Source of the DNA: Flectonema sp. DT1601
Taxonomy: Eukaryota > Euglenozoa > Diplonemea > Diplonemida > Diplonemidae
Direction of reading: 5' to 3'
Length of the DNA stretch: 64,000 nucleotides
NCBI GenBank assembly: GCA_964019425.1
Contig: OZ025854.1
Location: 124,001-188,000, forward strand
Shown: positions 9,771-21,551 of the stretch, piece by piece
How positions within the stretch are numbered: the stretch's first letter is position 1
Layout: every line of letters starts with the position of its first letter
Notes under the pieces: generated by a model
Databases searched by the model: none
Told to the model about the DNA's origin: nothing
What the model saw: the letters and a program-made list of their open reading frames with translations, nothing else
Program-made: the position numbers and the translations under genes

Positions 9771-11067
9771 TTAACCCATTACGGACGGGGGTAAAACCCG
9801 GTTTTTTGACTTTTTTTGAAAAAAGAGCTAACGGGGAAAAGGGGTAGGGGGGCTCGGAAAGGTGATGTGACAAAGTGAACCGCCATTGCCTGCCCGTTAA
9901 AAATACACACACATTCACCACCTAAAGGGTGAACAGAACAAATGAAAACACCACCAAAGACAAAAATAAGCTCAGTTCTTATGACTCCTTGCGCCTCTTC
10001 AATTTTGATGTTGTTGTGAGTGCAGGGGTCTTCCCCTTAGTACATTCTTCCCGGATAGCACCTCCCGACACAGAGGTAGTGGTATGGGACGCAAATGTTC
10101 TCCCCTTTGTAAGATTTAAGTGGTATTTGCCAAAACAGGGTGCAGGACACATAAAAACCTTACACCCCTGGCATCCATAAGTAGTCCTCACTCGAGTATT
10201 GTGATACTTACATTGTTTAGCAGCGCCAAATATTGATGGATAGTGCTCAGTGGTGCTGAACATGTGTGAAAAGTGCGAACCCGAGTCAATAGTAGATGTA
10301 GTATTGGTTGTCTTGTCTCTCGACGTCCCGTCACTGACGTGTTGCATAGCGAGCTCCTCTACATACCGTGTGTAGGTACCAGTATCCTTACCGCATTTCT
10401 TTTGAAGGGTAAACGTGTTGAACATCGAAACTTTCAGCAAGTAGTCGAAAACCTTTAGATGCCATCGTTTAGTTTGAAGGTTTCTGTTCGCCCTTCCCTT
10501 CGCGCTATCCATCAGGTTAACACCTCCCATCGTCTTGGTGTATCTGTCTACTTGCACGGTAGTTTGATCGGCACTTTTTCTTTTTTATTTCTCTTCCTAA
10601 TCCAGCGATATACATCGACACGGTGCTCACGTAAGGGAAGAGTACTGAAAAGATGCACATCCTTTGAGTCTCTCCACTTTATATGGTGGATAAGGTGCTT
10701 GACTGAAGGTAAGAAGCAGTAAGATTCTTCGGTCTTTCTTTCACTTCCGATTTGCTTAGTCGTCCGGTCCAGGGGTAGCCTTCGGTTTTGTAACATCAAC
10801 AGAACTCCCTTTCTGTTCCGTCAGGCTGTTCCAACACAGTGGAACCCTTTCGCTAACATCAAAACAAGAAATGCGTATGACGAATTAAAATTGTCAAACG
10901 TCACCCAATGCCCTTTATTATTATGGGGTTTAACAAGACTATGGACATAAGAAGCAGGAATGCGTTTGTTAGCAGTGTGGAAATTACGGAGAAAGCATTT
11001 CAGTTTATATTTAAAATAAAAGTTCAAAATAACCACTGTAGTGGACCCCCCGTCCTTAATGGGTTAA
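9771..11067 (-). mobile_element. piggyBac-type DNA transposon, internally deleted
   Basis: The ends are TTAACCCATTACGGACGGGG on the left and its near-complement CCCCGTCCTTAATGGGTTAA on the right, each with the TTAA target duplication expected of piggyBac. The 1297-bp element is about half the usual size of an autonomous copy. The remnant transposase gene reads on the minus strand and lacks its N-terminal half. Insertion is about 90 bp upstream of thiE, between it and an rRNA fragment. Confidence 0.88.
9979..11036 (-). pseudogene. piggyBac transposase remnant (DDE_Tnp_1_7)
   Basis: Three pieces in succession match the family in order: 11036-10821 (VTFDNFNSSYAF, LMLAKGFHCVGTA, the segment around the second catalytic Asp), 10799-10548 (WRDSKDVHLFST then a basic stretch) and 10557-9979 (RYTKTMGGVNLMDSAKG and the C-terminal Cys/His-rich zinc module CKYHNTRVRTTYGCQGCK). 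The pieces are in different frames. The first catalytic Asp region is missing altogether. The third catalytic position, GGVD in active enzymes, reads GGVN. The gene is therefore inactive. Confidence 0.85.
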
Positions 11068-11335
11068 AAAAAAAAAAAAAAAAAAAAGTGAAATTCACTG
11101 ACAAGGAAAGAACCACAGTTAAAAGCACTGGTTTTTTTCTTTTTTGGTTAGGTGTTTTTATACACAATATGAAATAACGGTACGAATTTTAAGTACTATT
11201 GTTACAGAAAACGTTATTAAAAAAATGAGGAGCAAGAACTGAGGAGGAAGGGGTGTAAATAAGACTTTATTTAAAAAAGAAAAAGAAAAAGAAAAAAAAA
11301 TATCAGTCAACAGTTTTTTTCAGCGATCATAAAAC
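11068..11335. other. intergenic between piggyBac and the 28S fragment
   Basis: An A run immediately after the TTAA, AT-rich DNA and an (AAAAAG)n-like stretch at 11275-11299. No gene seen. Confidence 0.5.
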
Positions 11336-11602
11336 AGAGACAGGTTGGTTTTACCCTACTGATGGAGAGAGACCCCCTCGGGGCGGTGTATGTCGACAGC
11401 AATACGGGGTAGTACGAGAGGAACTCCCGTTTCTAGTCCCTGGTATCTACGGTTGTCCGATCGGACAGTGCCGTGATGCTACCACTGGATGGATTATGGC
11501 TGAACGCCTCTAAGCCAGAACCCAGTCTAGAGACATACATGCTTTGCAGTGTTCCAATAGGTTTATCGGGCCAAGACTAGCTTGCGATGTCAAATCGATC
11601 GA
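11336..11602 (+). rRNA. 28S rRNA fragment, 3'-terminal region
   Basis: Recognisable conserved blocks in order: GAGACAGGTTGGTTTTACCC, GGGGTAGTACGAGAGGAACT (sarcin/ricin-distal region), GGATTATGGCTGAACGCCTC and TAAGCCAGAACCC. These belong to the last ~270 nt of eukaryotic LSU rRNA. There is no upstream LSU sequence: the fragment begins abruptly after AT-rich DNA and ends in a T run. It is an isolated piece, probably a pseudogene fragment rather than a functional unit. Confidence 0.9.
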
Positions 11603-12063
11603 ACTTTTTTTTTTTTTACAAATTAATTTTTTGGTGTCCAGAAATTAGTTGCAAAAACCCATCTCAGATAAAAAAAAGCCTTTTTTTTATATATTTCGTT
11701 GTCATCTCAGACAGTAATACTGACAACACAGGGAAAAGTAGATAACATTCGACCATAAATAAATAAAACGGTTCTTAAATCTGAAATAGTAGTTTCTCCT
11801 CCTACCTCGTCAGTGTAAAAATGAAATTGTTTAAAAATAAAATATTTACTACAAAATGAGAGAACCAATTAACTGGTCGATAATGAACAGACAGGACATT
11901 AGAAGGGAAGGCAAGCTCGCAAACAATATCTGTTCCGAAGGAAAGTTAGAATAATACAATCGTTACCCTTACCCCTTAGTACCTCATTCTTATTGATCAT
12001 GGCAAATCCTACACTGTCCTTGGGTCCTTTCGGACTCATAAAAGTTTCAGGTTAGATGTTTTT
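11603..12063. other. intergenic with repeat and gene-fragment debris
   Basis: Contains a diverged right half of the ~130-bp element family (11768-11822) and a degraded copy of part of the neighbouring RING gene (about 11942-12017). Otherwise AT-rich and unassigned. Confidence 0.5.
11942..12017 (-). pseudogene. degenerate partial copy of the adjacent RING-finger gene
   Basis: On the minus strand GGATTTGCCATGATC, then GAGGTACTAAGGGGTAAGGG and TAACGATTGT parallel the functional gene's GGATTTGCCATGATC, AGAGGTACCAAAGGTAAAGG and TGATGATTGT at 12228-12315, with indels. The copy has no open frame. It looks like a decayed local duplication. The match is short, so chance cannot be wholly excluded. Confidence 0.5.
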
Positions 12064-12402
12064 TCATTCAATAAAATATCCACAAAACTGCTGTTCAGAT
12101 ATCCTTCTCGCCCTTCCAATTCTCTTCGAAGTCTTTACTCTAATTTTAAATAATCTGTTGAACTCTCGTCTACAGACAGGGCAGCTATTACTAACGTCAG
12201 CCCATCTCCCAATACATTCAAAACAGTAGAAGTGTCCACAATCATCACCTTTACCTTTGGTACCTCTAACCTTTTTGGTTATCATCCCTCTTATTTTTAC
12301 TGGATCATGGCAAATCCCGCATATTGGATGGGAGACTTTTCGAACTTTGTATTTCTTTTTTATTATGGATACTGGTTTTGCTATTTTTTTTGATTTTGCC
12401 AT
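12064..12402 (-). CDS. small RING-finger protein (putative E3 ubiquitin ligase)
   Basis: The 112-aa product has a basic N-terminus (MAKSKKIAKPVSIIKKKYK) followed by one RING domain: CGIC, a 20-residue basic loop, CGHFYCFECIGRWADVSNSC and PVC. The cross-brace ligand pattern is C-x2-C ... C-x-H-x2-C-x2-C ... C-x2-C, with the canonical Trp before the last pair. The CGHFYCFECI..W core is close to the PHRF1/Topors type of RING, which are nuclear E3 ligases. The basic tail could favour nuclear location (inference). The ATG at 12402 is chosen because a strong acceptor CTCTCCATTCAG lies 24 nt upstream; an earlier in-frame ATG would encode poly-Phe read from the T-rich tract. Confidence 0.8.
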   Translation of the reverse strand: MAKSKKIAKPVSIIKKKYKVRKVSHPICGICHDPVKIRGMITKKVRGTKGKGDDCGHFYCFECIGRWADVSNSCPVCRREFNRLFKIRVKTSKRIGRARRISEQQFCGYFIE

Positions 12403-12678
12403 GTTTTGTTTGTAACAATGAGGTATCTGAATGGAGAGAAATAAAATAAAAAAAAATATGCGGGAAAAAAAAAAAAAAAAAAAAAAAAACACAATTTGAC
12501 ATTAGATACAATGACAATCATCTCCTGTCTCTTTTTTTTTTTTTTTTCTCAAAAAAAAAAAAAAAAAACTCCGCGACACAGACTCGAACTGGATTTCCAA
12601 CTCGCTCAGATTTTTTTTTTTTTTTAAATTCCCTCCGACGTCCTATGCACAGAGATTCGGTCAAAAAGAAAAAAAAGA

Positions 12679-12818
12679 ACCATTCAGATTAGCCTTAATT
12701 CTTCGTTGAAAAACACAGACAGAAATGCTGTCATGCGCGAGTGAAATAAATTATGGACAAAAAAAAAATATTGGCTTTTTCAATCTGAATCGTTCCCTCT
12801 CTGACTAACGTCAGTACG
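12679..12818 (+). repeat. ~130-bp fold-back element, copy 1
   Basis: Starts ACCATTCAGATTAGCCTTA and ends with TTTTTCAATCTGAATCGTTC and a GACTAACGTC hairpin. A-rich DNA flanks both sides. The ends are complementary (CATTCAGATT with AATCTGAAT). This copy is diverged from the consensus seen at 27319 and 59194. Confidence 0.75.
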
Positions 12819-13329
12819 AAATAAAAAATAATTAAAAAAAAAAAGAGTAGGCTTTAATTTAAATAATGCAAATAGAATTGGAAATATATAAATTGTTGAT
12901 TTTTTTTTTTTGTTGGTATGTGTGATGCCCAATATTCTCCTTAGTTCTCTTGTCTAATAAGTGACTATGAACAAGAAGAGTGGACTCAGAGACTACCAAA
13001 AACCTCACAGCAATGCGCGGAGTGTCAGAATACTAGATTGACGTCATGTTTTACAAAAAAAAAAAAAAAAATAAATAACAAAACTAACAAAAAAAAAAAG
13101 GACTAACTCATATTAACAGTGAAATAACTCTTTCAAACAGGTCAACTACGAGAATTTAAAAAAAAAAAAAAGATTTTTTTTTTTTTTTTTTTTTTTTTTG
13201 TGGATTACTTTGAAAGAAAAAAAAAAAAAAGAAAAAAAAATTGGACAAACTTAACTTTTTCAACACTTTGCTCTTCTATCAAAAGAATAAATAGGTTTTC
13301 GTAGATACAAAAAAAAAAAAAAAAAAAAA

Positions 13330-13446
13330 ACCATTCAGATTAGCCTTATATATTTTCGTTGAAAAAACACAAGACAATTATTGACTATAATAAAATATCG
13401 GCTTTTTCAATCTGAATAGTTTTCTTTTCTCCGACTACGTCAGTAC
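13330..13446 (+). repeat. ~130-bp fold-back element, copy 2
   Basis: Same ends (ACCATTCAGATTAGCCTTAT ... TTCAATCTGAATAGTTTTC ... CCGACTACGTC) with a shortened middle. It lies between A runs. Confidence 0.75.
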
Positions 13447-14238
13447 AAAAAAAAAAAAAAAAAAAAAAAAACCGAAAAATCGATTCACCAGGGTTAGTAT
13501 TGGCCACTCAAAGAAGTAACCCACAGACCTTCACTAAAAGGAACTATTTACAAATAGAGATGCATGACATAGCTTTCTGGTAGGGAGGATTATTATTTTT
13601 TTATTTTTTTTTTTATATTTTTGTAAAAAACCTTTTACTAGGATACGCAACATAAAAAAACAATAAATGAACTTCCGTTAGCCTTTTGAAGTAACTATTT
13701 AGGTTTTCGAGAGTAATCCACATACCTCTGAACCTCTCATCATCAGCTATGGTACAGAAGGAAGCCAGTCAACTTTTTGAAACTGGGAGAAAGGGGAAAA
13801 CTTAATACCGTAATTAAGTACAAAGCGGAGTCCAGAAATGGGGGAACTACAGTACAAAAAAAAAATCGAACAAGTGGAACTTCATAATAAATAAGAAAAA
13901 ATATCCTCGAAGACATTCTCCCTTTTGTGATACTACAAATAAATATTTTAAAAAAATAAAAAAAAAAAAGAGTTAATGGCCCTGTTGTTTCCCAAAAAAA
14001 AAATATAGGGGAAAAAAAAAAAAAAAAAAAAAAATACTATTGCGAAGGGCCCGCTGATGATACAATAAAAAAAAAAAAAAATAAGAAAAATAATTTTATA
14101 CAAAAAAAAATGAGAAAATCAGGTTTTTCATTTTTCAATTCCACATCAGAGAGACGAACTTTCTACAACAGCATTCGTGGGAATCAAAAATGATCAAATA
14201 ACCGTCGTATTCTAATAGTATCAAGCCTCCCTAATAGA

Positions 14239-17200
14239 CTAATCTAAGACGCTTTCCTTTAATGATTTCAAAGAATTCGAATCCATCTCAGAAGGTGCTG
14301 AGATCATCTTAACACAACCTTTACCCTTAAAGTAAACGAGAGGATGAAATGGAGTATCAGCACCCCAAGGGGATAGTATTAGAGACGTTGAATTCTGACC
14401 AGGCGATGAAATTATTATTTTCGGTGAATTTCCAACACTTAAAATAATAGAAACAACAACAGTGAAATGAGAAGCAGTCTGTGATGGAATGTGAACAAGA
14501 CGAGTGCGATCTGAGGAGTCTGGAATATCAAGAATGATTCCAACACGTGCAACTGATTCTAAACCTGAATAAGAAAGTTTCCATTGAAAAGCATTCATAC
14601 TTTTTGAAGTCATCGGGTATATAGGAGTACTCCAGCAAGCAGTTCCAATACCAGTAGAGACATTCATTGCCTCATCATCATCTAGAACAACACTTCCTGA
14701 TAATGTCAACCAAGATTTCTGATTTAAAGAATTATTTAAAACATCATCATCATCACTACAAGACGACAACGATAAGTGTTCTCCTTTTGATGTTTGCTGA
14801 GGAGTTCTAGAAATCCTCTCAATTGACTTTCCACTAAATTCAGGAAGAATTACCAATCGATTCAATGCTAACGTCACCTCATCAACACTAAAACTCATGT
14901 CAGGTAAATCATAGCGAAGTTCCGATCTAGAAATCTGATCTTCACCAACTTTCAGTAATTTCATTTTCTTTAGAATCACCATACAATCAGTCACCAGTTC
15001 GGGTGTTGGATCATCTACATTTGCTCTTCGTTGTGGAACTAATAACGTTATTTCGTCTGACAGCTCTTTAAGTTTTGAAATTTGATCTCTTTTTTGTTCT
15101 AATTTATCATTCAAGTCAGCCTTAATAATTACATCAGATGATGATATTTTTTGAAGGATGTCCAATTTCTTCGATTGTAACTTTTGCTGAAGATCATAGA
15201 ATCGTCTCTCTATTTTTGAACGAACTTCTGTTGATGTTGATTCCTGTGTTGAGGATGCATCTTGTAGAACGTTGAGATCATCTTCGAGTGTTTGCAGTTG
15301 CTGAGAAACTTGATTTTCTGTTGCTATGATATTTTCAAAAAATCGTTTCAAAGCCACTGATATCGGAAGATCGAGTAGACTCGATACTTCTGTTTGTTGT
15401 TGTTGACGATGATGTGGTGTTTCACTGAAAGCAGGTGGAGTATACAATTCCATCGGAGATGAAGATTTCTTATGAACCGAAACCATAACAGCGAATCTAG
15501 GAATAGCCTTGTTAGGATCCTTCATATAATACTGTGTCGCTACTTGTTGATTGCTAACGTAGTCTACAGCGACAGTGTGTCCTGTACTCAGTGAGACTGG
15601 GCTTGATCCTGATGATTGTTTCATGACTGTTCCTAGAAGTACTTCACAGAGTAGGAGGGTTACCTTTCGTTCACAATGACTATGTCCTAATACTGGACTT
15701 TCTGTTGTGAATGACAAGTGACCATGTTTTCCTAACTCTTTACCAAATCCACTCGACAACAGTGGCGTTACCCTACCTGGGTTCATACCATCTGAAAAAC
15801 TCGGTGGAGAATAGTACAATATACTACTGTCAGTACCTGTTTCATTCTTTACTTCAGCAGTCGTTAAACTAAAACGTTTGTTATTGTCATGAGAGGGTTC
15901 ACATTTTGATATTTGCTCAATGTGAATTCCGTATCCTTGATCTAAGACTATCGTTTCTTCAATTATTTCTTGAACATGAGAAAAGATTGGGTCCGATGAA
16001 TGTAGTTCTTTAACGCTACATGAGTCACCAGTTCCAACTGATGACCCGATTCTAATTTCTAACAATAATCGGATGTCTGCTTTATTATATTGCAGTAGCT
16101 CAGCACACTTTGTAAAATCATTTTCTGACATTGAAAGCAATTTTTGTAATGGCATTCCAAATGTTGATACTTTTTTAATAAATGTATTCCAGAGATCATC
16201 ATTTGAAAAATTATTATTTTTTATTTTTATTTTTCGTTTATAAAGATCAATCAAAGAATCGCAATCTGTTTCAGAATACCCCAACAACGATGAATATTTT
16301 CGAACGTCATTTTCTGAGATGTTATTTTTTATATTTTCTCCAAAAACCGAAATTTTTTCAAAAAAACCATTCCATAAATCACCACCCTCAATAGTTTGGT
16401 CGTAGTTTGGAAGACCAGATATATTTCTGTAGTTTTTTAGTCGGATTGAGTTTGATTTGTTGAACCCTTGAATAGATTGCAGAAGGTTAACTAACTCGTC
16501 ATCACCGCATGTCTTAATCTTTTGATACAGTGAACGGTTCTCTTTCGCGATATTTAAAAGTCGCTGAACCAACTGTTCAATAGTAAGGTTACTACCTGAC
16601 TTGATTGCCACGTCTCTTGAATTCTTCAGTCGAATGCAATCAGTAGTTGAGAATCCTAAGTTGCTACAAAGCTCTAAATATTCTTTTTCAGACATCTCTT
16701 CAGTTTGAATTTTTTTTCCTTCCAACCGGGATTCGAACTTGGATGATAGATCATCCAAACGCAGAACACCGGAAACACCGTGACCTCTTTCAGTGAAAAT
16801 TCTCTTCAAAACTAACGACTCAAACTGATCTTTTAGCAAAACGTCTTCGCATATAATAGAAAATTCATTTGGAGTACAGTGGACTAGTTCTTCTATTGAA
16901 AGGTTGTTTGATAAGAGTTGTTTTTCTAAATCGCTCCAAAGGTCATCATCGCTCTCCGAAGGGTCTGTTTTATTTAAAAGAATGTACCTGAGTTTCACTA
17001 TACTTAATTTATCAAAACCGAGAGTCGAGACGCAGATCATTCCAAATTCTTGTTCGCTGCATCTTATGATTTCCTCAGCTGCGATTCCGTGAAGTTGAAT
17101 TCTTTTTTCAAAATCTTTCCAGAGAGCGATTCTGTGAGATTTTGTTTCAGATTCTTGTTTTATTATCAAATCGTTGTGCAATGATAAAGCGTCTGATCTG

Positions 17201-18869
17201 CTACAGCTGGTCACATCTACACAATGCTGTACGAAAGCATCTCTATCTCCACTTAGTTGTTCCGGCTTGATTCCATTTTCAGATAATGTCAACAGCAATC
17301 GCTCTCCTTTGCTTTTGTCTTTTATCTTGCTGCATAGAATTTCGCATTCCGATTCATTGAAGCCGAAGACATTACTACAGACATGCATTATGTCACTGTG
17401 AGGGGATGCTGCGAGTTCTGATACGGTGGTGTTATTTTCAATTAGAAGATGTTGAAGTCGTATCCAGGTATCGTCTTTACTCGGAATCCTCTTTGAGAAT
17501 TCATTCACCAATCTCTGAATATCACTTGACGCATATGAAAGAGGTGGCTGTCCGCAGTATTCCGCAAACTCATCAGGAGTGGTACCCGACTCTAGGATGT
17601 CACTCATATGAATACCGTCTGGTAATCTTGAGAGACAGTCTTCCCAAAGTTGAAGTTGAGTTTGAATTTTTGATGAAGGCTGACGAGACAACCACGATCT
17701 CCATAGTAACCGAAGCTGCAATGCTTCTAATTTTGAGTAACCAACTCTATCACAAAGAGATGTGAATTCTACTGAATTAGCAGTTGTTAATGACTGAAAC
17801 TGATATTGATTTAGTCTACTACAAAAGGTATTCCAAGTCAGTGAATCATCATCAGCTACAACAGGAACAGTTTCATGTGGTGAGGGGACTGATTCAGGCG
17901 ATTGAGGTGCATTTGGTGGACTCACATGTTGCATTGATGCCACCAATTGCCTTCCATGTTCTAATTGTTGACGTTGTTGTTCTTGTATCTCCTCAATAGA
18001 GAGAACTGATTGCTTTGGTGATTGCGATGGTTCAATGAGAGGACTTACTGGTTTTTGTAAAGCTTCAAAAAGTTGTTTCTGCTGATTCTTAATTTCTAAG
18101 ATAGCTTGTCTCTGATCTTCTTCTTCTTGTTTTCTTTTTTGATTACTTTCTTGTAGAAGCTTTGCTGATTCGGTTTCGATTCGTGAAGTTTCCTCTCTAA
18201 CACGTCTTTGAATCTCTTCTTCCTTGTCTTTCTCAGCCTGGTGACGGTCACGTTCAACTTGTAGACGTCGTTCTATCTCTTCTTCCTTTTCCTTTTGGAG
18301 TCGTTCCCTTTCAACTTTTTGACGTTCTTCTCTCTCGATAGCTTGCTGTTTTTCTATCTCTCTTTCCTTTTGAAGAGATTCTTCCTTGTCCTTAGCAGTT
18401 GTTACATTACTGGTGCTGTCAAGGTTTAGAGTGCTTGCCCTGCGGGGAATTGAAATTTTTTCAATATCATCAGGACGGAGTTTAACGACGTTTCCAACAT
18501 TAGGAAACCTACAGATATAAGGAAATACACCCGAAGTGTCAACACCTTCAACTATCCCTTGATCTCCAATTATCAACGTGTCTTGGTCCCAATGTTGACT
18601 GGATTTGTACCGTCCTCCAGACTTAAACAAAACTTGTGTTCCAACTGGATGGAGTCGAGCGGTTGGTGGTGTTGCAGTTCGTTGGAATTTAGTAACCGAA
18701 TTCGTTGGAGTCTCGTTTGGTGATGTCAGCAGCTCTGACAGCCGACTAACTCTTTTGAAATCTGAAGGGGGATTCTGCCGAGGTTGCTGCTGAGGTGGAT
18801 AGCTGAGACGTTGCTGCTGCTGTTGCTGTAGCTGTTGCTGCTGCTGTTGCTGAGGTGGATAGCTGAGAC

Positions 18870-18903
<34 letters not shown>

Positions 18904-19320
18904 CTGTTGTTGTGGATAACTGAGACGTTGTTGCTGTTGTTGTTGTTGTTGTTGTTGTGGAGCTCGTCTCACCTGCTGCGGTGGACTTGATAAAAATGAA
19001 GGTCGAGGCACTGACCGTCTCTGCTGGTTACCTGAGTGAGAAGCTGATCGTCGGATTGCTCTTCCAGCAGCAGGTTGATTCTGAGCTCTGTGCTGCTGTA
19101 ATATTTGACTTGTCAATTGAGCGATAGAATCACTCTGAGACCTACCTCGTGGTGCTGGTGATGATGTCTTTGCTCCTCTCGCACCACGACCTATTCCTCT
19201 CTGTGATGTTGCTGATATTGATCTTCTTTGAGCACCTACAGAAGAATATCTCCCACCTCCTCTTCCCATATGTGAAGGTGAAGCAGAAATACCTCTCTGT
19301 TGGTACATCGAACTGGACAT
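14239..19320 (-). CDS. giant modular protein: RG/Q-rich N-terminus, SH3-like domain, coiled coil, tandem helical repeats
   Basis: 1694 aa, no intron. N-terminal ~220 residues are Arg/Gly, Ser and poly-Gln (several Q blocks at about 120-185). At about 225-290 is a compact β domain (VGTQVLFKSGGRYK ... GIVEGVD ... YICRFPNVGNVVKLRPDDIE) resembling an SH3/Tudor-like fold. A highly charged E/K/R/Q coiled coil spans about 310-435. From about 500 to 1165 come roughly eight or nine degenerate repeats of 55-80 residues with the pattern [DG]-L-W-x-x-F-x-x-[KR] ... L-x-x-[LI] ... EF ... C ... LG[FY]; each looks like a three- to four-helix SAM/death-like bundle. A second coiled coil is at about 1300-1420, then a β-rich tail. 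Low-complexity RG/Q regions suggest an RNA- or condensate-linked scaffold, but this is inference. The ATG is set by AACTCAG 24 nt upstream. Confidence 0.75.
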
Positions 19321-20505
19321 GTCTGCCCCTCCTCTCCCCGACACCTGAGTTAAAATAATTCAATGACAATTTCATTCAGTAAAGAAAGTCTAAACTATTA
19401 AAAACGCATGATCGGCACCTCATTCTAGTGATCTCATTCTGTAAGGAAAAATAGATTTAACTTATACAAGGAAAAACAACTCAATCTGAATTATTATTAT
19501 TTTCAACATGCTTAGTGCTTTAGAATTTCTTCCGCAGCGAGACATGTTTTGCGTGACAATTTGCTCAGCACAAACTGGCTTTTTTTTTCTTTTTTTTTTT
19601 TTTTTTCCTGAAGAACCTTTTTTTTCATTGGTTGGCCTTTTATTTTTTTGTGATTTTTTTGATGTTAATTTCCGTTTTTTTTTTTTTTTTTTTTTTTCTT
19701 TCAAGTATTTTTTGGTTTCAGAACTATACTAAAGGAGAAAATACCAACCTGATCCAAAGTAAGAACAGGAGAGAGAAAGAATGAGAAAAAAAGTGGGACA
19801 AAAAGGAAATAAAAATCGGTGCGTACGCAACAACAAACTGAAACAACACATTATTAAGGTGTGAAAAAACAAAACAAAAAAAAAATAACTAATTTTTTTT
19901 CAAAGGAATTTTGTAAGTAAAAAATAGACGGAGAGGCTTTAAAAACCCATTGCATCGTTATTTATTCATTTACGAAGCTTAGGAAGCACAAAAAGTCACG
20001 TTTTTAACCGAAAAATAACCCTTATCTAAAAAAAAAAAAATTTTTTTTGAATGACGCATGCAAGAAATAAGCATAACATTGTTGTTGTCATTTTTAAAAG
20101 TTATGCGAAAAAGCAGTATACGGTTATATTATTTGGTATCGCAGCTGTAAGTAAGGTTGGCGGCTAATTTATTTTTCAAATAAACCAGCCAATTCTCTTA
20201 CCAAACTCGAAACAAGATGTTGGCATCTTTTTTTTTTTTTTTTTTTTTTTAAAAATTCCCCTACTATGCCAAACAAATAACAACAAACTTAAAAAAAAGA
20301 TTACTAACTGTGAAGAGAACAAAACAGAATACGAAAAAAAAAAGGTTTTAAAAATAATTATTTTTCATTCCCTGGCCATAGACCTGGGGAGTTGAGTTGT
20401 AATTCAGCCAAGAAGATTATTAAACCTAAAAAAAAAAGTCACATGAGTTCTTCATAAGAATATTCAACACATTCTCTTTAGAAGTTTTCGTGTTTTTTTC
20501 CAAAC

Positions 20506-20537
<32 letters not shown>

Positions 20538-21270
20538 ACTCTACACCTCTCGTGAGTAAGTTCATATCCCACAATTATTATGACAATCTTGCTTCTTTGT
20601 CAGCTTTTTTTTTTTTTTTTTTGATTTAAAAAAAAAAGAGAGAGGGAAAAAAAAGGACTAAGCGTTGACAATATTCAGTGGTAGTAAAAAAAAGAAGGGG
20701 AAAAAAATTATCCGATATACCCAATCCAAAGCTGCTCACATTGAACGCAGCACAGACATGTGTAACAATAATTATAAAGAAGAAGCAAAAAAAAAAAAAT
20801 GTCAACATAAGAAATTGAAATAAAACAAAACGAACTTTTTTTTTGGGTCCATAAAAAGAAGGGAGAATCAGCCTAATAAATTTAGGTTCAGCTGATATAA
20901 AGTAATTTATAATGACTTAACAATCAATTAGTGGGGGGATGGAGGTGGAAAAAAAAAAAAAAACGACAATGTTTGCTGCTTTGGTCAGACAAAGACAACC
21001 CAAACACATGGTCGGAAAGAACAATAGACAACAATAACAATTAATTTTTTTTTTTTTTTGACCTGCAAACAAGAAACAAGGCCGGGGCTCTAAGAACACA
21101 CAAATGCACAAGGCCGCTTACTACAATTGGGGTAGAAAGGTTTTTTTTTTTTTTTTTTTTCTTTTTTTTTTTTAAATCCTCAAAAACTAAAAAGAAACAA
21201 CCAAAACCTACGAAGGACAACGAAAGGGGGGTTTTTTTTAGTCGTTTTATTTGTTAAATAATAAAAAAAA

Positions 21271-21334
21271 AGAATCGGCAAACTTCACTTTTTACTTACT
21301 CACTCACACTTTTATTTTGTTTGTGCGCAACCGG
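21271..21334 (+). repeat. dispersed repeat R1, truncated copy 2
   Basis: Matches 31-100 closely through GCAAACTTCACTTTTTACTT and TTTGTTTGTGCGCAACC, then ends in an A run. Confidence 0.75.
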
Positions 21335-21394
21335 AAAAAAAAAAAATTATGATCATCATAATTTTACACTTAACGTAATGCTTAATTTACTTAA

Positions 21395-21425
<31 letters not shown>

Positions 21426-21490
21426 CGGGAAGATAAAATGGAAACTACTTTCTTTTGTCCTTTTTCATTATACAGTAAATTTGTACAATC

Positions 21491-21551
21491 TTTCTACTGA
21501 CTCTGATCGTTGTCTCGACATACAGCGACAGGGAAAACCCGAGAGCTGGGG
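21491..21551 (+). repeat. dispersed repeat R3, copy 1
   Basis: GATCGTTGTCTCGACATACA then GCGACAGGGAAAACCCG resembles GATTGTTATCTCGATAAACA then GCAACAGGGAAGACCCG at 61094-61130. A short diverged pair. Confidence 0.55.

Larger units (their letters stand above)
12403..14238. other. intergenic, two ~130-bp elements, homopolymers
   Basis: Holds two copies of the ~130-bp element (12679-12818, 13330-13446), many A/T runs and a tRNA T-arm-like scrap on the minus strand at 12568-12605. At 13743-13726 an ATG-ATG micro-exon (MMRGSE) is followed by GTATGT and preceded by CTTTCTCCCAG, so a tiny or non-coding spliced transcript is possible. No larger coding region seen. Confidence 0.5.

Noticed and set aside
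12568-12605. tRNA T-arm-like scrap on the minus strand (AGTTCGAGTCTG)
   Set aside because: Only a B-box-like arm and part of an acceptor are present; no A box or anticodon arm. Probably debris or chance.
16735-16756. GGGATTCGAACTTGG, tRNA-like, inside the 1694-aa gene
   Set aside because: It lies in an uninterrupted coding frame and has no other tRNA parts; coincidental.
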